Assembly: GCA_963823675.1 (NCBI GenBank) | Contig: CAWGMT010000008.1 | Span: 434,001-498,000, forward strand | DNA from: CAWGMT01 sp963823675 | Lineage (GTDB): Bacteria; Planctomycetota; Planctomycetia; Isosphaerales; Isosphaeraceae | Reading direction: 5' to 3' | Length of the DNA stretch: 64,000 nucleotides | Part shown: in pieces, positions 1 to 9,734 of the stretch | Position numbering within the stretch: position 1 is the first letter of the stretch | How the letters are laid out: each line of letters begins with the position of its first letter | Made by a program: the position numbers and the translations under genes | Notes under the pieces: model-generated | Database searches by the model: none | Told to the model about the DNA's origin: nothing | What the model saw: the letters and a program-made list of their open reading frames with translations, nothing else

Positions 1-1116
1 CGCGGATCGCAGAAAAGTTCGGAATAGCCGGCAACGGGGGCACAAACCGACGTTCTGAAGCACCAGCCCATGCCGCTTGCAGAAAAACGACGTCGCGTGT
101 GATAATCCGCTGCGCTGAGAGAAGTCTGCATGTTGGCCGGAGACTTCAAGAATGAGCACCGTGATTCGGGTTAACTGGCCGCCAGGCCCGTTCTGCACGG
201 CGAAGTCAGGAATGTCGGCCGAGAAGCCGGGTTTACGGGTGATGCACTCAGGCGAGCGAAAAGCCGGATCGGCGTGGCGGCCTACCGAGACGGGTTCGGG
301 CCGGGATCGCGATTCCATTGGCAGTTGAAAGTTGCATCCAGTCGTGCATCGTAGGCCATCATACTCGGCACATACCCGGCAAGTTTTGACACCCGCGAAA
401 GCGTGCCCGCTATGCCCAGTATGCCGAGTATGGGGGAGGAAACAGCGACGCTGGGGAACGGGTGCATTTCGTTCCGACGGCAGCCGGACACGAACGGTGG
501 CTCCCTACCTGTCAGGACCTGTCATCACGACGAGGTTGGGGGCGCTGCCCCGGAAGACGGCGCTCTCATTCGTAAGATGAGCGCTAGTCGTGGTTTAGAT
601 GCAACCCCCACTTCCTCGCCCCTCGAGGGCGCGCCGGCCGGCTCCTTGGCCCGGGGCTCGTGACCGTGGGGGCCAAAACAAAAAAAGCACCGGATTCGTC
701 CCACTGGCTCTCACCTACTCCCACGCCCGGAGAAGATCGCGAGAGTCAGCAAACCCAGCTCGCCATTTCACCGAACCCTTGCCCACGGCCGGTGTTGCGC
801 CCTGAGGACTGCGCGCTGCCTGGGCCGCTTGGGCGACCCGCAGATCCAGATTCACCGGGACGGATTGCCAATTCGTCCTCCAATCGCTCGGCCACGGGTG
901 TGTTTCCATCCGCCGATGGCCTTAACGCTCGCGAGTGCGAATTCCGCGATGACCGGCAGAACCGGGTGAAACCGCACGAATCCTCGAGTGACACTGGGGG
1001 TTGGCAACCCCGGCCAACCTGGCCTGTCGAACCCCATCACACGGCTTGTCAGATCTCGCGGATTTGGTTTATCATCACGCCTCCAGGGAATTCACACGGA
1101 ACGGAGTCCGCGACCG
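1..1116. other. gene-poor stretch
   Basis: No reading frame here has recognisable protein character. The short open frames overlap on both strands as expected for high-GC noncoding DNA. The only structured element seen is a degenerate hairpin repeat at about 357-432, listed separately. Confidence 0.5.
357..432. repeat. degenerate period-9 hairpin repeat, copy 1
   Basis: The right half reads as near-9-bp units (GCCCGCTAT, GCCCAGTAT, GCCGAGTAT). The left half (CATACTCGGCACATACCCGG) is an imperfect inverted version of it. The centre GCGAAAGCGTGCCC resembles the loop of the perfect copy at 63119-63178. The sequence therefore belongs to a dispersed hairpin family with three members in the window. 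Confidence 0.7.
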
Positions 1117-2469
1117 ATGTATGCATGGACGGCACCTCGCCTTTCTCCAAATCCGCCGCTTAATCTTCACCACAACCGCCGGCCTGCTTCAGTCACTGAT
1201 CCATCGCCGCGCGCCATCCTGGCCGGCCTGAGCATCGCGATTTTCTTGGTCATTCTGACCCGCCTGCCGCTCGCGCGCGAGGGCCCCCTCGAGTGGGACG
1301 AATTCGGGTATCTCGAGCAAACCACGCTGCACTGGTTTCCGATGCACCACACGCTGTTCATGACCTTCGGCCGGCTGGCGGGGCTCGTGGCGGGCACGCC
1401 GTATCGAGGATTCATCTGGCTCGACATGGTTCGTAGCGCGGCCGCACTCGTGGGGGCCTGGTGGTGGCTGCGCGCGATCGTTCCGCCGGTCGTCGCAGCG
1501 GCGGCCGCGGCGGTCTTGGGAGCCGGCCCCGTCTTCTGGGGCTATGGGGCCATTGCGGGCAACTACACAGCCATCGTGCTGGTCGGATCCGTGCTCCTGG
1601 GGATCGCTTACCGCGGCTTTTCGCGGAGGGTGCCCTGGCACCCGGCGGCCGCGGCTTTGGTGCTGGCGTTCGGAAACGGTTATCGCTCCGACCTGGGAAC
1701 CTTATGGCTGCCCGTATTCGCGGTGATCCTCTGGCAGCACCGCTGGAAGCGGGCGTCCTGGGCGTGCTGCCTGTTCGCGATCCTCAACCTGGCCTGGTTC
1801 TTGCCCATGCTTCACGACGTCGGGGGCTGGGCGCGCTACCGGTCCGCGAGCTCCGAGTTTGCCTATCAGGCCGGGTATCTGAGCTCGGTCTGGAACCTCG
1901 GGCTGATCGACTCTCCGGCACGAAATGCCGTCAAGCTCGCCATGGCGCTCGTCTGGACGCTGGGGCCGGCGCTCATCTTCGTGCCGCGAGGCGCGCTTGC
2001 CTTGCGCAGGCTCGAACACGGCACGGCTCTGGGTGTCTTGATGCTCGTAAGCATCGTCCCCGCACTGGCATCGCACTTGCTCGTGCAGTTCGGGGTACAG
2101 GGTTGGTGCTTCCATTATGTTCCAGCAATTCTCGGCCTGGTGGCACTCGGCGCCGCCGGCGTGAATAACGCCGCGTTACGAGAGCCCGAGGCGGCCGGCC
2201 GCTCCGCGGCGCACCCGGAGCTCATCGCAGCGGGATGGCTGGGCGTGGTCGCGAGCGTGCTGGCCGGCGTTTTCTGCTTCTATCCCACCGATTATGAGGC
2301 GCCAGGCTTGCGCGGCAGCTTTGACCTCGCGTTCAGCCGGTTCACGCGGATTGGCTTGAGGACGCCGTTGCCCGACCACGGTCCGCGCTACTGGCGAACG
2401 GCCAATTCGCGGCCGGCGGCGGGGACGGCCGGCCTCCGGCCCGGCGGTAGCCGGGCCGGCGATGGTTAG
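1117..2469 (+). CDS. polytopic membrane protein, GT39/ArnT-like glycosyltransferase candidate
   Basis: This predicted integral membrane protein of about 450 residues has many hydrophobic segments rich in Ala, Val, Leu and Trp. An acidic motif EWDEFGYLEQ follows the first transmembrane segment (LAGLSIAIFLVILTRL). An early periplasmic Asp/Glu pair is typical of family 39 (PMT/ArnT-like) glycosyltransferases, which move sugars from polyprenyl-phosphate carriers at the outer face of the membrane. The frame is open upstream, but ATG 1117 follows a purine-rich GGAACGGAG, so this start is preferred. The assignment is by topology and motif position only; no catalytic residue is proven. It stands alone between a gene-poor stretch and the convergent slipin gene. 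Confidence 0.6.
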   Translation: MYAWTAPRLSPNPPLNLHHNRRPASVTDPSPRAILAGLSIAIFLVILTRLPLAREGPLEWDEFGYLEQTTLHWFPMHHTLFMTFGRLAGLVAGTPYRGFIWLDMVRSAAALVGAWWWLRAIVPPVVAAAAAAVLGAGPVFWGYGAIAGNYTAIVLVGSVLLGIAYRGFSRRVPWHPAAAALVLAFGNGYRSDLGTLWLPVFAVILWQHRWKRASWACCLFAILNLAWFLPMLHDVGGWARYRSASSEFAYQAGYLSSVWNLGLIDSPARNAVKLAMALVWTLGPALIFVPRGALALRRLEHGTALGVLMLVSIVPALASHLLVQFGVQGWCFHYVPAILGLVALGAAGVNNAALREPEAAGRSAAHPELIAAGWLGVVASVLAGVFCFYPTDYEAPGLRGSFDLAFSRFTRIGLRTPLPDHGPRYWRTANSRPAAGTAGLRPGGSRAGDG

Positions 2470-2554
2470 GCGGCCGGCGGGTCGAAGCTCATCCAGTGAT
2501 CGAATGGTTCCGAGCGATCGGATCGTTACTGGGATCCAAGAGGGCGTCGCCCCG

Positions 2555-3424
2555 TCACGCCGGTGGTCCTGCCGTAGAGCCTCGGAATGCGTCCTTGAGG
2601 GCGGAGACACTTTGAAGGACGTCGATCGGCACGGCGAGCACAACCGTATTGGAGGCCGTAGGGCCCAGTCCGTCGATGGTTTGCAAGGTACGAAGCTGCA
2701 TGGCGCCGGGACTCTCGGCCATGGTCCTGGCCGCCGAAGCCAGGTTGGCGGCCGCGTCGCGGTCGCCCTCGGCCTTGGTAATGGTCGCCCGCTTCTCGCG
2801 TTCGGCCGAAGCTTGCCGCGACATCATCTTCTTGAGCTCCTCGGGCATATCGATGTCCTGGATTCGCAGCCCGGTGACTTCCAGGCCCCAGCCCTTGGTA
2901 TCCTTCTCGACATGCTGCTCGATCGCCTTGGCGATTTCTTCGCGCTCGGTCAGGACCTGGTCGAGAGTCATCTGCCCGATCACGTCGCGCAGCGACGTCT
3001 GGGAGTACTGGGCGATCATGTAGCGATAGTCCTGCACCATGATGATCGCCTCGGCCGGTTTGTCGACCCGGAAGAAGAGCACGCCATCGATCGTCACCGG
3101 CACGTTGTCGCGGGTGATTACTTGCTGCTTGGAGATGTTTACCGCCAGCACGCGGGTATCGACCATGCGGATCTGGTCGATCAGCGGGACGACCATGAAC
3201 AGCCCCGGCCCCTTGATGCAGTGGTACTTGCCCAACCGGAAGACCACGGCTCGCTCCCACTGCGCGGCCAGCCGGATCGCTGACGAAACCACGACGTCAA
3301 TGAACAGCCATAGCAGGCCAAAAGCAACGGCCGCCAGCGCATTGGCAGACGCGATCGCCCCGGCAAATAACAAGCCGAGGACGAATAGCACGACAAACAC
3401 CAAACCCGAGATGTAATTGACCAT
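2555..3424 (-). CDS. slipin/stomatin-like SPFH (band 7) membrane protein
   Basis: The product is about 289 residues. Two adjacent N-terminal hydrophobic segments (roughly residues 5-50) precede a full SPFH domain. Slipin hallmarks are visible: QWERAVVFRLGKY, GPGLFMVVPLID, RVLAVNISKQQVITRDNVPV, QTSLRDVIGQMTLDQVL, and an Ala/Glu/Lys-rich coiled coil (MSRQASAEREKRATITKAEG). These proteins oligomerise on the membrane and organise microdomains, often with an NfeD-type partner, which is not seen here. ATG 3424 has a Shine-Dalgarno GAGGAG five bases upstream; a GTG six bases earlier is less likely. It is convergent with the upstream membrane-protein gene. Confidence 0.93.
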   Translation of the reverse strand: MVNYISGLVFVVLFVLGLLFAGAIASANALAAVAFGLLWLFIDVVVSSAIRLAAQWERAVVFRLGKYHCIKGPGLFMVVPLIDQIRMVDTRVLAVNISKQQVITRDNVPVTIDGVLFFRVDKPAEAIIMVQDYRYMIAQYSQTSLRDVIGQMTLDQVLTEREEIAKAIEQHVEKDTKGWGLEVTGLRIQDIDMPEELKKMMSRQASAEREKRATITKAEGDRDAAANLASAARTMAESPGAMQLRTLQTIDGLGPTASNTVVLAVPIDVLQSVSALKDAFRGSTAGPPA

Positions 3425-3684
3425 CTGCACTCCTCTTGGCGAGCGGCCGGCCTCTCAGGCCGCCGATCGCGGCTTCTGGATCATGGGATCAACCATCGTC
3501 GTCACGCTCTGGTTCATTCGTTCCGCGCGCGACACTTCGCGCGCTATAGGATACTTACCAGGGACGGACGGTTGTAAGCCAGTCGCGCCGGCTTCCCGTA
3601 CCCGCTGGTGCATTCGGCTGTCTTGATGAGATATTGACGTGAATCGCGCAACCCACGTGAAGCGGTGAACGTGGCCGCGCAGGT

Positions 3685-3732
3685 GTAGGTCAGGCTTTCC
3701 AGCGTGACGTCAGGCTGGAAAGCCTGACCTAC
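3685..3732. repeat. 19-bp inverted repeat (hairpin)
   Basis: Arms 3685-3703 (GTAGGTCAGGCTTTCCAGC) and 3714-3732 are perfect reverse complements separated by 10 bases. It lies just beyond the stop of the adaptor-protein gene and upstream of the slipin promoter region. It could terminate transcription of the former, but there is no T-tract. This sequence type looks like a dispersed palindromic repeat of planctomycete genomes. Confidence 0.8.
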
Positions 3733-3757
3733 GACACGCAGAATTCTGCCGTCCCGC

Positions 3758-4991
3758 CTAGAAAGGGGCCGCTCCGTCGCCGGGCTGTCTGCCCGACGGA
3801 TTGGTCTGGCCCCGCGAGCGCCGCGAGTTGGACGGAGAACGCGACGATCCCGCACCGCCGGAGCGGGATCGCGACATCGTGCCCCCGCCGGACTGCGAGC
3901 CTGCGCCCGACCCGGGGTGAATAAGGCCGGCATCCGACCCACTTGGCGTCCCATCGCCGCCGCGGGGGCCCGCTCCCTCGGGAAACTTGACCAGCGTGCC
4001 TGCCAGGAGCGGCGACGATGTCGCCACGACGAGTGAATCGGTTGGCCGGAACCGGCCGGTCACCTGAACGCGATCGGGCCCCACGTCGCCGAGGACCTGA
4101 ACCGGCAGGTTCGTGACGACCTGGACCGGCAGGTTACTTTCGAAATCGTTGCGGATCACCTGGACCATCGAAGTCTCGGCGCCGCGCGAGCCTTCCTGCT
4201 TGATCGACCGCTTGGGGATCACGGTGATGGGCGTTGTCGGAATGCTGCTGGTGCGCACCCGCAGGCCCACTTCCAGCTCGCCCTTGGGATTGGGCAGGAC
4301 CACCCATGCCGCGGCCAGCGGCGTGACCAGCTCGCGCAGAGCCAGATACTCGTCGGGAAGCGGCAGGATTGCCTGCACCTTGCCGGCGACTTCCTTGTTT
4401 TCGATCTGAACGGTCAGCGACGAGCCTGCCGAGACGTTGCGCCGATCGACGGGTTGAAGCGCCTTGAGGCTCGAGACGTCGGCCAGCTCGAGGATTGTCG
4501 TTCCCCTGAGCACGAACTGTCCCGCGCTCACGGGCAGGTCGACCACGCGGCCGGCGAACGGCGCGCGGAGGGTGCAACGATCGAGGTGAAGCTGGGCGAG
4601 CTCGGCCCGCGCCAGGGCGGCCTCGAGCTGAGCTTTATAAATATCTTCGTATTTTTGATTGCTTCTGACCAAGGCCTCTTTTTCTTTTACCTCGGCCTGG
4701 GCCGCCTTCAACCTGGCGGACGCCTCGCCGCGGTCGAGCTGGACGAGCTCCTGGGTGTCGCGCACCACCGAGCCGAGCCGGGCTGCCAGGCTCTGGATCA
4801 CTCCGTCGGCCGGCGCCACCAGTGTGATCCGCCGGATCGGCTCGAGCACCTCGGAAACCTGATACCGCTCGGGCATCGTCAGCTCGATCGGATCGGTTTC
4901 GATCCGGGCGGATGTCGGTAGGGTCTGCCCCCGCGCCCCGCCGCGCCAAAAGGACCAGGACAAACACGCAAGGCATGCCCTTGCCCCTCAT
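3758..4991 (-). CDS. efflux RND/HlyD-type periplasmic adaptor protein (frame break near 4935)
   Basis: This membrane-fusion (adaptor) protein of about 410 residues resembles those that bridge inner-membrane pumps to the outer membrane. It has a lipoyl/barrel half-motif (RRITLVAPADGVIQSLAARL), an alpha-hairpin with repeated Ala/Glu/Lys heptads, and the second lipoyl half (LDRCTLRAPFAGRVVDLPVS). The C-terminal 60 residues are Gly/Ser/Arg-rich and low-complexity. ATG 4991 has SD GAGG six bases upstream and starts a signal peptide (MRGKGMPCVFVLVLLARRG). That frame passes into the mature frame only with a one-base correction in the G/C run around 4930-4945. No transporter gene is adjacent, so the partner is unknown. 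Confidence 0.75.
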
Positions 4992-5421
4992 GGTACACCT
5001 CAATCGACCGGAGAATTGGTATGGTCCTCGAAGATCTTCATCACGAAGCTACTCCTCACCCTAACCCTGTCGGCACGGGGCGTCAACACACGGTTACGAG
5101 CCAAGACATCTCGGTGAGAATTGCGCCAGCGCCGAAGGGGCGCAGCGAGGTTCCCGACCGCACGCTCGTTGGGCGCTTTCAGGGCACACATTAGCACGCG
5201 ATCCAGTTCCCAGCGCGTTGCCCTGGGCTGGTGCGTCGCGGCCTCTTCGGCGCGTGATCCCAGAAACGCAACTTCAAAACGGGCAACGATTCGGCAGATC
5301 GGCCACGAAACCTCTGGCGACACCGCCGCCGGCGGATTACGATCAGGAGCGCGGTCAATTGCGGATGCCTCGCGATCGAGGCGAGCTGACGGCAAACTCC
5401 AGATCGGAAAGGTGGCCTTCG

Positions 5422-6776
5422 ATGGCGGCGAACGAGATTACGCGACGCGATTTCGTGGAGACCGTGGGATTGTCGGCCGGCTCGGCCGCTTTGCTGGGCG
5501 CTCCGGCCATTGCCCGTGCCGGCTCGGCCAACGACAAGGTCCGGCTGGGATTGATCGGGGCCGGCAGCCGGGGAAATCAGCTCCTCGATTCATTCCTGCC
5601 GATCCCCGAAGTCGAAGTCGTCGCCGTCGCCGACGTCGATGACAACCATGCCGGCGAAACGGCCGAGCGCATCCTGAAGAAGAAGGGCAAGGCGCCCGAG
5701 TCGCGCGCGATTACAGGGCGATGCTCGACCGCAAGGACTTGGACGGCGTCATCATCGCGACCCCTGACCACTGGCATGCCCTGCCCGCGATCCACGCCGT
5801 CCTGGCCGGCAAGGATGTCTACGTCGAGAAGCCAGTCGGCCACAATGCCGCCGAAGGGAAAGCGATGCGCGAGGCGGCTCGCAAGACCAACAAGATCATG
5901 GCGGTCGGTACGCAGCAGCGCTCCTCGTCCCATTTCCAGCAAGCCGTCGAAATTGTCCAGTCTGGAAAACTGGGCAAGATTTTCTGGGTTCAGACCTGGA
6001 ACTTCGAGAATATCAGCCCGGTCGGCATGGGCAAGTACCCCGACTCCGAGGCGCCCAGTCACGTCGATTACGAGCGGTGGCTTGGCCCGGCACCGAAACG
6101 AGCGTTCAATCCCAATCGGTTTCACCTCCTCTTCCGGTGGTTCTTCGATTACGCCGGCGGCATGATGAGCGATTGGGGCGTCCATCTCAACGACATCGTC
6201 CTCTGGGCGCTCAACTCCAGAGGTCCCAAGTCGGTGTATACGACCGGCGGGATCTTCACGACCGACGACGACCGTGACACGCCCGATACCATGCAGGTCG
6301 TCTACGAGTTTCCCGAATGCACGCTGACTTACTCGATGCGCAAAGGGAACGGGCTGAAGCTCAACGGTCACGATTACGGAATACTCTTCTACGGAACCGA
6401 CGGCAGCTTGCTACTCGATCGCGGCGGCTTCGAGGTGATTCCCGACAAGGTCGTGCTGCCATACGGCATCAAGCTCGTCCACGGCGAGCGCGAAACGCGC
6501 AAGATCGAGTTGAAGGCTCAGACCGCCAAGGGTGTGGATGGTCAGGATGCGCACGTCCGCAATTTCCTCGACTGCTTGAAGAGCCGGGCACTGCCAACCT
6601 GCGACATCGAGATCGCGCACCGCTCCACCAACACGTGCCATCTCGGCAATATTTCCTACAAACTCGGGCGAAAGCTCGATTGGGACCCCGAGACCGAGAC
6701 GTTCAAGAACGACCCCGAAGCCAACGCGCTACTCGCTCGCGAACCGCGCAAGGGTTACGAGCTGCCGCGAATTTGA
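5422..6776 (+). CDS. Tat-exported Gfo/Idh/MocA family oxidoreductase (frame break near 5705)
   Basis: This NAD(P)-dependent sugar dehydrogenase-like protein is about 450 residues. A twin-arginine signal (ITRRDFVETVGLSAGSAALL) is followed by a Rossmann nucleotide-binding motif VRLGLIGAGSRGNQ. After the break come DGVIIATPDHWHALPAIHA, the EKP motif (VYVEKPVGHNAAEGKAM) and the C-terminal substrate domain with GGMMSDWGVHLNDIVLWAL. The two halves are in different frames; adding one base within TCGCGCGCGAT at 5701-5711 joins them as a continuous conserved protein. ATG 5422 has GGAAAGG ten bases upstream. Planctomycetes encode many such exported paralogues, thought to act on sugars in the periplasm. 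Confidence 0.85.
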
Positions 6777-6815
6777 ACATGCCCTCTCGGGATTTGGAAC
6801 GTTCGTGAAACCGAC

Positions 6816-7046
6816 ATGACACGCCCCACTGGACAGATTCTGAGAGCAGCGGGATTGCTGATTGAACTGCTCGGCGTCATCGCCGTCATGGCTCAGTCCC
6901 GCAACAACATGATCGCGCCGATTTCTGTACGCGGCTTGGGGTCAGTGTCCATCGGCTGGCTAGCCGTGGCTGCCGGCTTCCTGATCTGGCTCACCGGCCG
7001 GATCATGATCTCCAGTGGGGCCGGCGCGAAACGCGACGATCAGTGA
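6816..7046 (+). CDS. small membrane protein, two transmembrane segments
   Basis: This protein of 76 residues has two clear hydrophobic helices (ILRAAGLLIELLGVIAVM and IGWLAVAAGFLIWLTGRIMI) separated by a short polar loop. It starts 40 bases after the oxidoreductase stop and may be co-transcribed with it. I do not recognise a family; the function is unknown. It is convergent with the histidine kinase gene downstream. Confidence 0.6.
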   Translation: MTRPTGQILRAAGLLIELLGVIAVMAQSRNNMIAPISVRGLGSVSIGWLAVAAGFLIWLTGRIMISSGAGAKRDDQ

Positions 7047-7133
7047 AAGCGAGGCGAACGGGCATGGATCATTGGTGGAGAATTTCACCGGCACCGTCCG
7101 CATCGTCCCCGTCGTCGCGCGTGCGTCGGTCCC

Positions 7134-8609
7134 TCAAGCCGGGGTCGGAACGACGGTCTCGGCAAGATCGGCGACCGCCGGGGCGACGACCGGCGCTGGT
7201 GCCCCGGGCAGTCGGACCACGAAGCGGCTGCCCCGGCCCGCCTCGCTCTCCGCGGTGATCGTGCCGCCATGCGCCACGGCGATGCGCCGGGCGACCGCCA
7301 GGCCCAGCCCGACCCCCGCGCGGCCGGTCCGGCGGGCCGACTCCGCGCGGTAGAACGGGTCGAAGACGCGTAAGCGGTCCCCGGCCTGGATGCCGTCGCC
7401 GCGGTCCTCTACCGATAGCTCGACTGCCCCGGGCTCGCACCGGGTGCGGACGACGATCGGCGTACCCGGCTCGCTGTATTTGCACGCGTTCTCCAGCAAG
7501 TTGTCCAGCAACTGGCCGAATAGCGGCCGGTGCGCCCGGGCCCAGGGCGGGTCTCCGGCGGTCACCTCGAAGCGAAGATCAGCCGCCCGCTCGTGGCCGG
7601 ACCAGGCGCGGAGGTGGTCGGCGGCCCACGCGGCCAGGTCGAGCCGCTCCAGGTCGGGCAGTTCGGCCTCGGCGTCGGACCGGGCGAGGAACAGGAGCGC
7701 CTCGACGATCCGCCAGAGCCGGGCGGCGTCGTCGTGCAGGCGGCCCAATACAGCCTCGTGTTCTAGGACGGTGCGCGGGCGGCGGCGGGCGATCTCGATC
7801 GCGGCGATGAGGGCGGCCAGCGGGGTGCGGAGCTGGTGCGACGCCTGGCCGGTGAACTGCCGCTGGCGCTCGAGCGCCACGTGCAGGCGGTCGAGGAGCC
7901 CGTTGAAGCTGCGGGCGAAGTCCTCCAGCTCGTCGCGGGTCCCCGGGCTGGGCAGCCGGCCGTCGTCGAAGGGCATGGCGCGGGCCGAGTCGGCCATCAG
8001 GACCAGCGGGGCGAGGGCGCGGCGGGCGAAATGACGTCCGATCGCCGCGGCCAGCGCCCAGAGGCCCAGCGAGATCAAAGGCAGGATGGCCGCCAGCCAT
8101 CGGATCTCGGCCTCAACCGGCTCCAGCGACGCCCACGCGGCCAGCACGCGAGCCGGGCGCCCGCGGTCCGGCGCCGAGCCCTTGCGCTCGCCCCGCGCCG
8201 GCGGCCCCGGGCGGTGTTCCTTTCCCTTGGCTTCGTGCGGCCCGCGGGGGGGATGACCGCCGCCGATCCTCCGCGCCAGCACCCGCCAGCGCAGGCCGCC
8301 CTGCCCGTCGATCGTCGTGGCCACGTCCACCGCCAGCGGGCCGAGGTCGCGGCCGTCCAGGACCATCGGCCGGCCGGCGCCCGATGTGCCCTCGACCCTC
8401 CGCCCCGCTTCGTCGTAGATGGCCCAGGTCACGCGGCCGCTCGCCCCCTCGGGGCGATCCGGGAAGCGGTCGAGCGTCGCCTCGAGCTCCTGGTCCAGGG
8501 CGAGGCGCAGGCGGAGCCCGGCGACGTAATAAAGGGTCGCGGAAAACCCGCCGAGGGCGAGCGCCAGAGCCACGAGGAAGGCGACCGAGACGCGCGTGAC
8601 CAGGCTCAT
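7134..8609 (-). CDS. sensor histidine kinase (HAMP, HisKA, HATPase)
   Basis: The product is 491 residues. An N-terminal transmembrane helix (VSVAFLVALALALGGFSATL) starts the sensor region, which contains a Gly/Pro/Arg-rich linker. A second helix (LISLGLWALAAAIG) is followed by HAMP. The HisKA box ASHQLRTPL carries the phosphoacceptor His. The ATPase domain shows an N-box (LLENACKYS), G1 (DRGDGI) and G2 (GVGLGLAVA). ATG 8609 overlaps the response-regulator stop as ATGA, so the pair is translationally coupled. It would autophosphorylate in response to an envelope signal and pass phosphate to the upstream regulator. The signal is unknown; the sensor region is short and has no named domain I can see. 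Confidence 0.95.
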   Translation of the reverse strand: MSLVTRVSVAFLVALALALGGFSATLYYVAGLRLRLALDQELEATLDRFPDRPEGASGRVTWAIYDEAGRRVEGTSGAGRPMVLDGRDLGPLAVDVATTIDGQGGLRWRVLARRIGGGHPPRGPHEAKGKEHRPGPPARGERKGSAPDRGRPARVLAAWASLEPVEAEIRWLAAILPLISLGLWALAAAIGRHFARRALAPLVLMADSARAMPFDDGRLPSPGTRDELEDFARSFNGLLDRLHVALERQRQFTGQASHQLRTPLAALIAAIEIARRRPRTVLEHEAVLGRLHDDAARLWRIVEALLFLARSDAEAELPDLERLDLAAWAADHLRAWSGHERAADLRFEVTAGDPPWARAHRPLFGQLLDNLLENACKYSEPGTPIVVRTRCEPGAVELSVEDRGDGIQAGDRLRVFDPFYRAESARRTGRAGVGLGLAVARRIAVAHGGTITAESEAGRGSRFVVRLPGAPAPVVAPAVADLAETVVPTPA

Positions 8610-9307
8610 TGCCTCTCCTCCGCCGACGGGGGTGGCGGGTCGCCGAGGAGGTAGCCCCGGCCCCGGACCGTCTGGATCAGCCGAGGGCCCCGCGCCTCCA
8701 GGGCGCGGCGCAGCTCCTTGATGTGGACGTCCAGCGTGTTGGAAACGAAGTCGTAGTCGTCGCCCCAGACGTGCCCGTAGATCCGCGATCGCGACAGGAT
8801 CTCGCCGGGATGGCGGACGAAGAAGGCGAGCAGGGCCAACTCCTTGGCCGTCAAGTTCAGTGGACGGCCGGCGCGCTCGGCCCGCTGCGCCGCCAGGTCC
8901 ACTCGCACGTCCCGATACGAGATCGTCGTGACCTCGACCGGCCGTCCGCGGCGGATCAGGGCCCGGGCCCGGGCGAGCAGCTCGTCGAAGGCGAACGGCT
9001 TGCACAGGTAGTCGTCGGCGCCGCCGTCGAGGCCGCGCACGCGGTCGCTCACCGCGTCGCGCACCGTGAGGAAGAGCACTGGTGTCGTCCCCCCCTCGCG
9101 ACGGTGGCCCTTCAGAACCTCCAGCCCGTCCGGGCCGGGCAGCCACCAGTCGAGGATGACGAGGTCCCAGCCGCCGACTCGCAATGCCTCCCGGGCCAGG
9201 TCGCCGTCGGTGGCGTGCGCGACGCTGAAGCCCTCGTCCGACAGCCCGTTGACGATCGATCGTGCGAGGCTCGCGTCGTCCTCAATCACCAGAACCCGCC
9301 CCGCCAC
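8606..9307 (-). CDS. OmpR/PhoB-family response regulator
   Basis: The product is 233 residues. The receiver domain has an acidic pair (VIEDD), the phosphoacceptor Asp in VILDWWLPG, a Thr/Lys switch (LFLTVRD, CKPFAF), and the C-terminal winged helix (LSRSRIYGHVWGDDYDFVSN, VHIKELRRAL). GTG 9307 is preferred because GGAGG lies eight bases upstream; earlier in-frame codons read into the tandem repeat at 9323-9530. It forms a two-gene operon with the histidine kinase by ATGA overlap. Its promoter must lie in or beyond the repeat array, which is a notable arrangement. Confidence 0.95.
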   Translation of the reverse strand: MAGRVLVIEDDASLARSIVNGLSDEGFSVAHATDGDLAREALRVGGWDLVILDWWLPGPDGLEVLKGHRREGGTTPVLFLTVRDAVSDRVRGLDGGADDYLCKPFAFDELLARARALIRRGRPVEVTTISYRDVRVDLAAQRAERAGRPLNLTAKELALLAFFVRHPGEILSRSRIYGHVWGDDYDFVSNTLDVHIKELRRALEARGPRLIQTVRGRGYLLGDPPPPSAEERQ

Positions 9308-9322
9308 GGCAACGCCTCCGAA

Positions 9323-9530
9323 CCCGCCCCACTGGGAGAATCCAGGCCTCTCTGAGTGGGGCGGGCGTCTCTGCCCGCGAAGAGCGGCGGGTACGGAGGC
9401 CCGCCCCACTGGGAGAATCCAGACCTCTTTTAGTGGGGCGGGCGTCTCTGCCTGCGGCGGGCACGGAGGCCCGCCCCACTGGGAGAATCCAGACCTCTTT
9501 TAGTGGGGCGGGCGTCTCTGCCCGCCTCTG
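9323..9530. repeat. three tandem 70-77-bp repeats with internal inverted ends
   Basis: Three units begin at about 9323, 9400 and 9470. Each opens with CCCGCCCCACTGGGAGAATC and contains the inverted counterpart AGTGGGGCGGGCGTCTCTGC about 30 bases later, so each unit can fold into a hairpin. Spacing between units varies slightly (77 then 70). The array occupies the space between the divergent response regulator and the methyltransferase fusion gene. The unit is not a CRISPR repeat: the variable part is short and GC-biased. Confidence 0.85.
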
Positions 9531-9734
9531 GGACTTTCCTCCCTTACGCAACACCCATTAATACGATAGTCGTATTTCACCACAATCGCTTGGGCCGGAG
9601 GAGTCGCGAAGGCCAAGATGAAGCCGATTTTAGGAAAATTGCTTTCCGGCATCGAATGCCGCGCTGACACCGTTAGTGTGTCCGCGGGGGTCTTCCGGGG
9701 GCCGGCCAAGGCCCCTACAATTGGAGCGATAGCC

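Noticed and set aside
5700..5711. Programmed ribosomal frameshift in the oxidoreductase gene
   Set aside because: No slippery heptamer, and the same GTCGCGCGCGAT occurs at an unrelated gene's break, so an error context is more likely.
7134..9146. Single 670-residue histidine-kinase/regulator fusion read in one frame
   Set aside because: The first 179 codons are the out-of-frame shadow of the response regulator; the kinase has its own ATG at 8609 with ATGA overlap.
9323..9530. CRISPR array
   Set aside because: Only three units, each an internal hairpin of about 70 bp with no distinct spacers; no cas genes.
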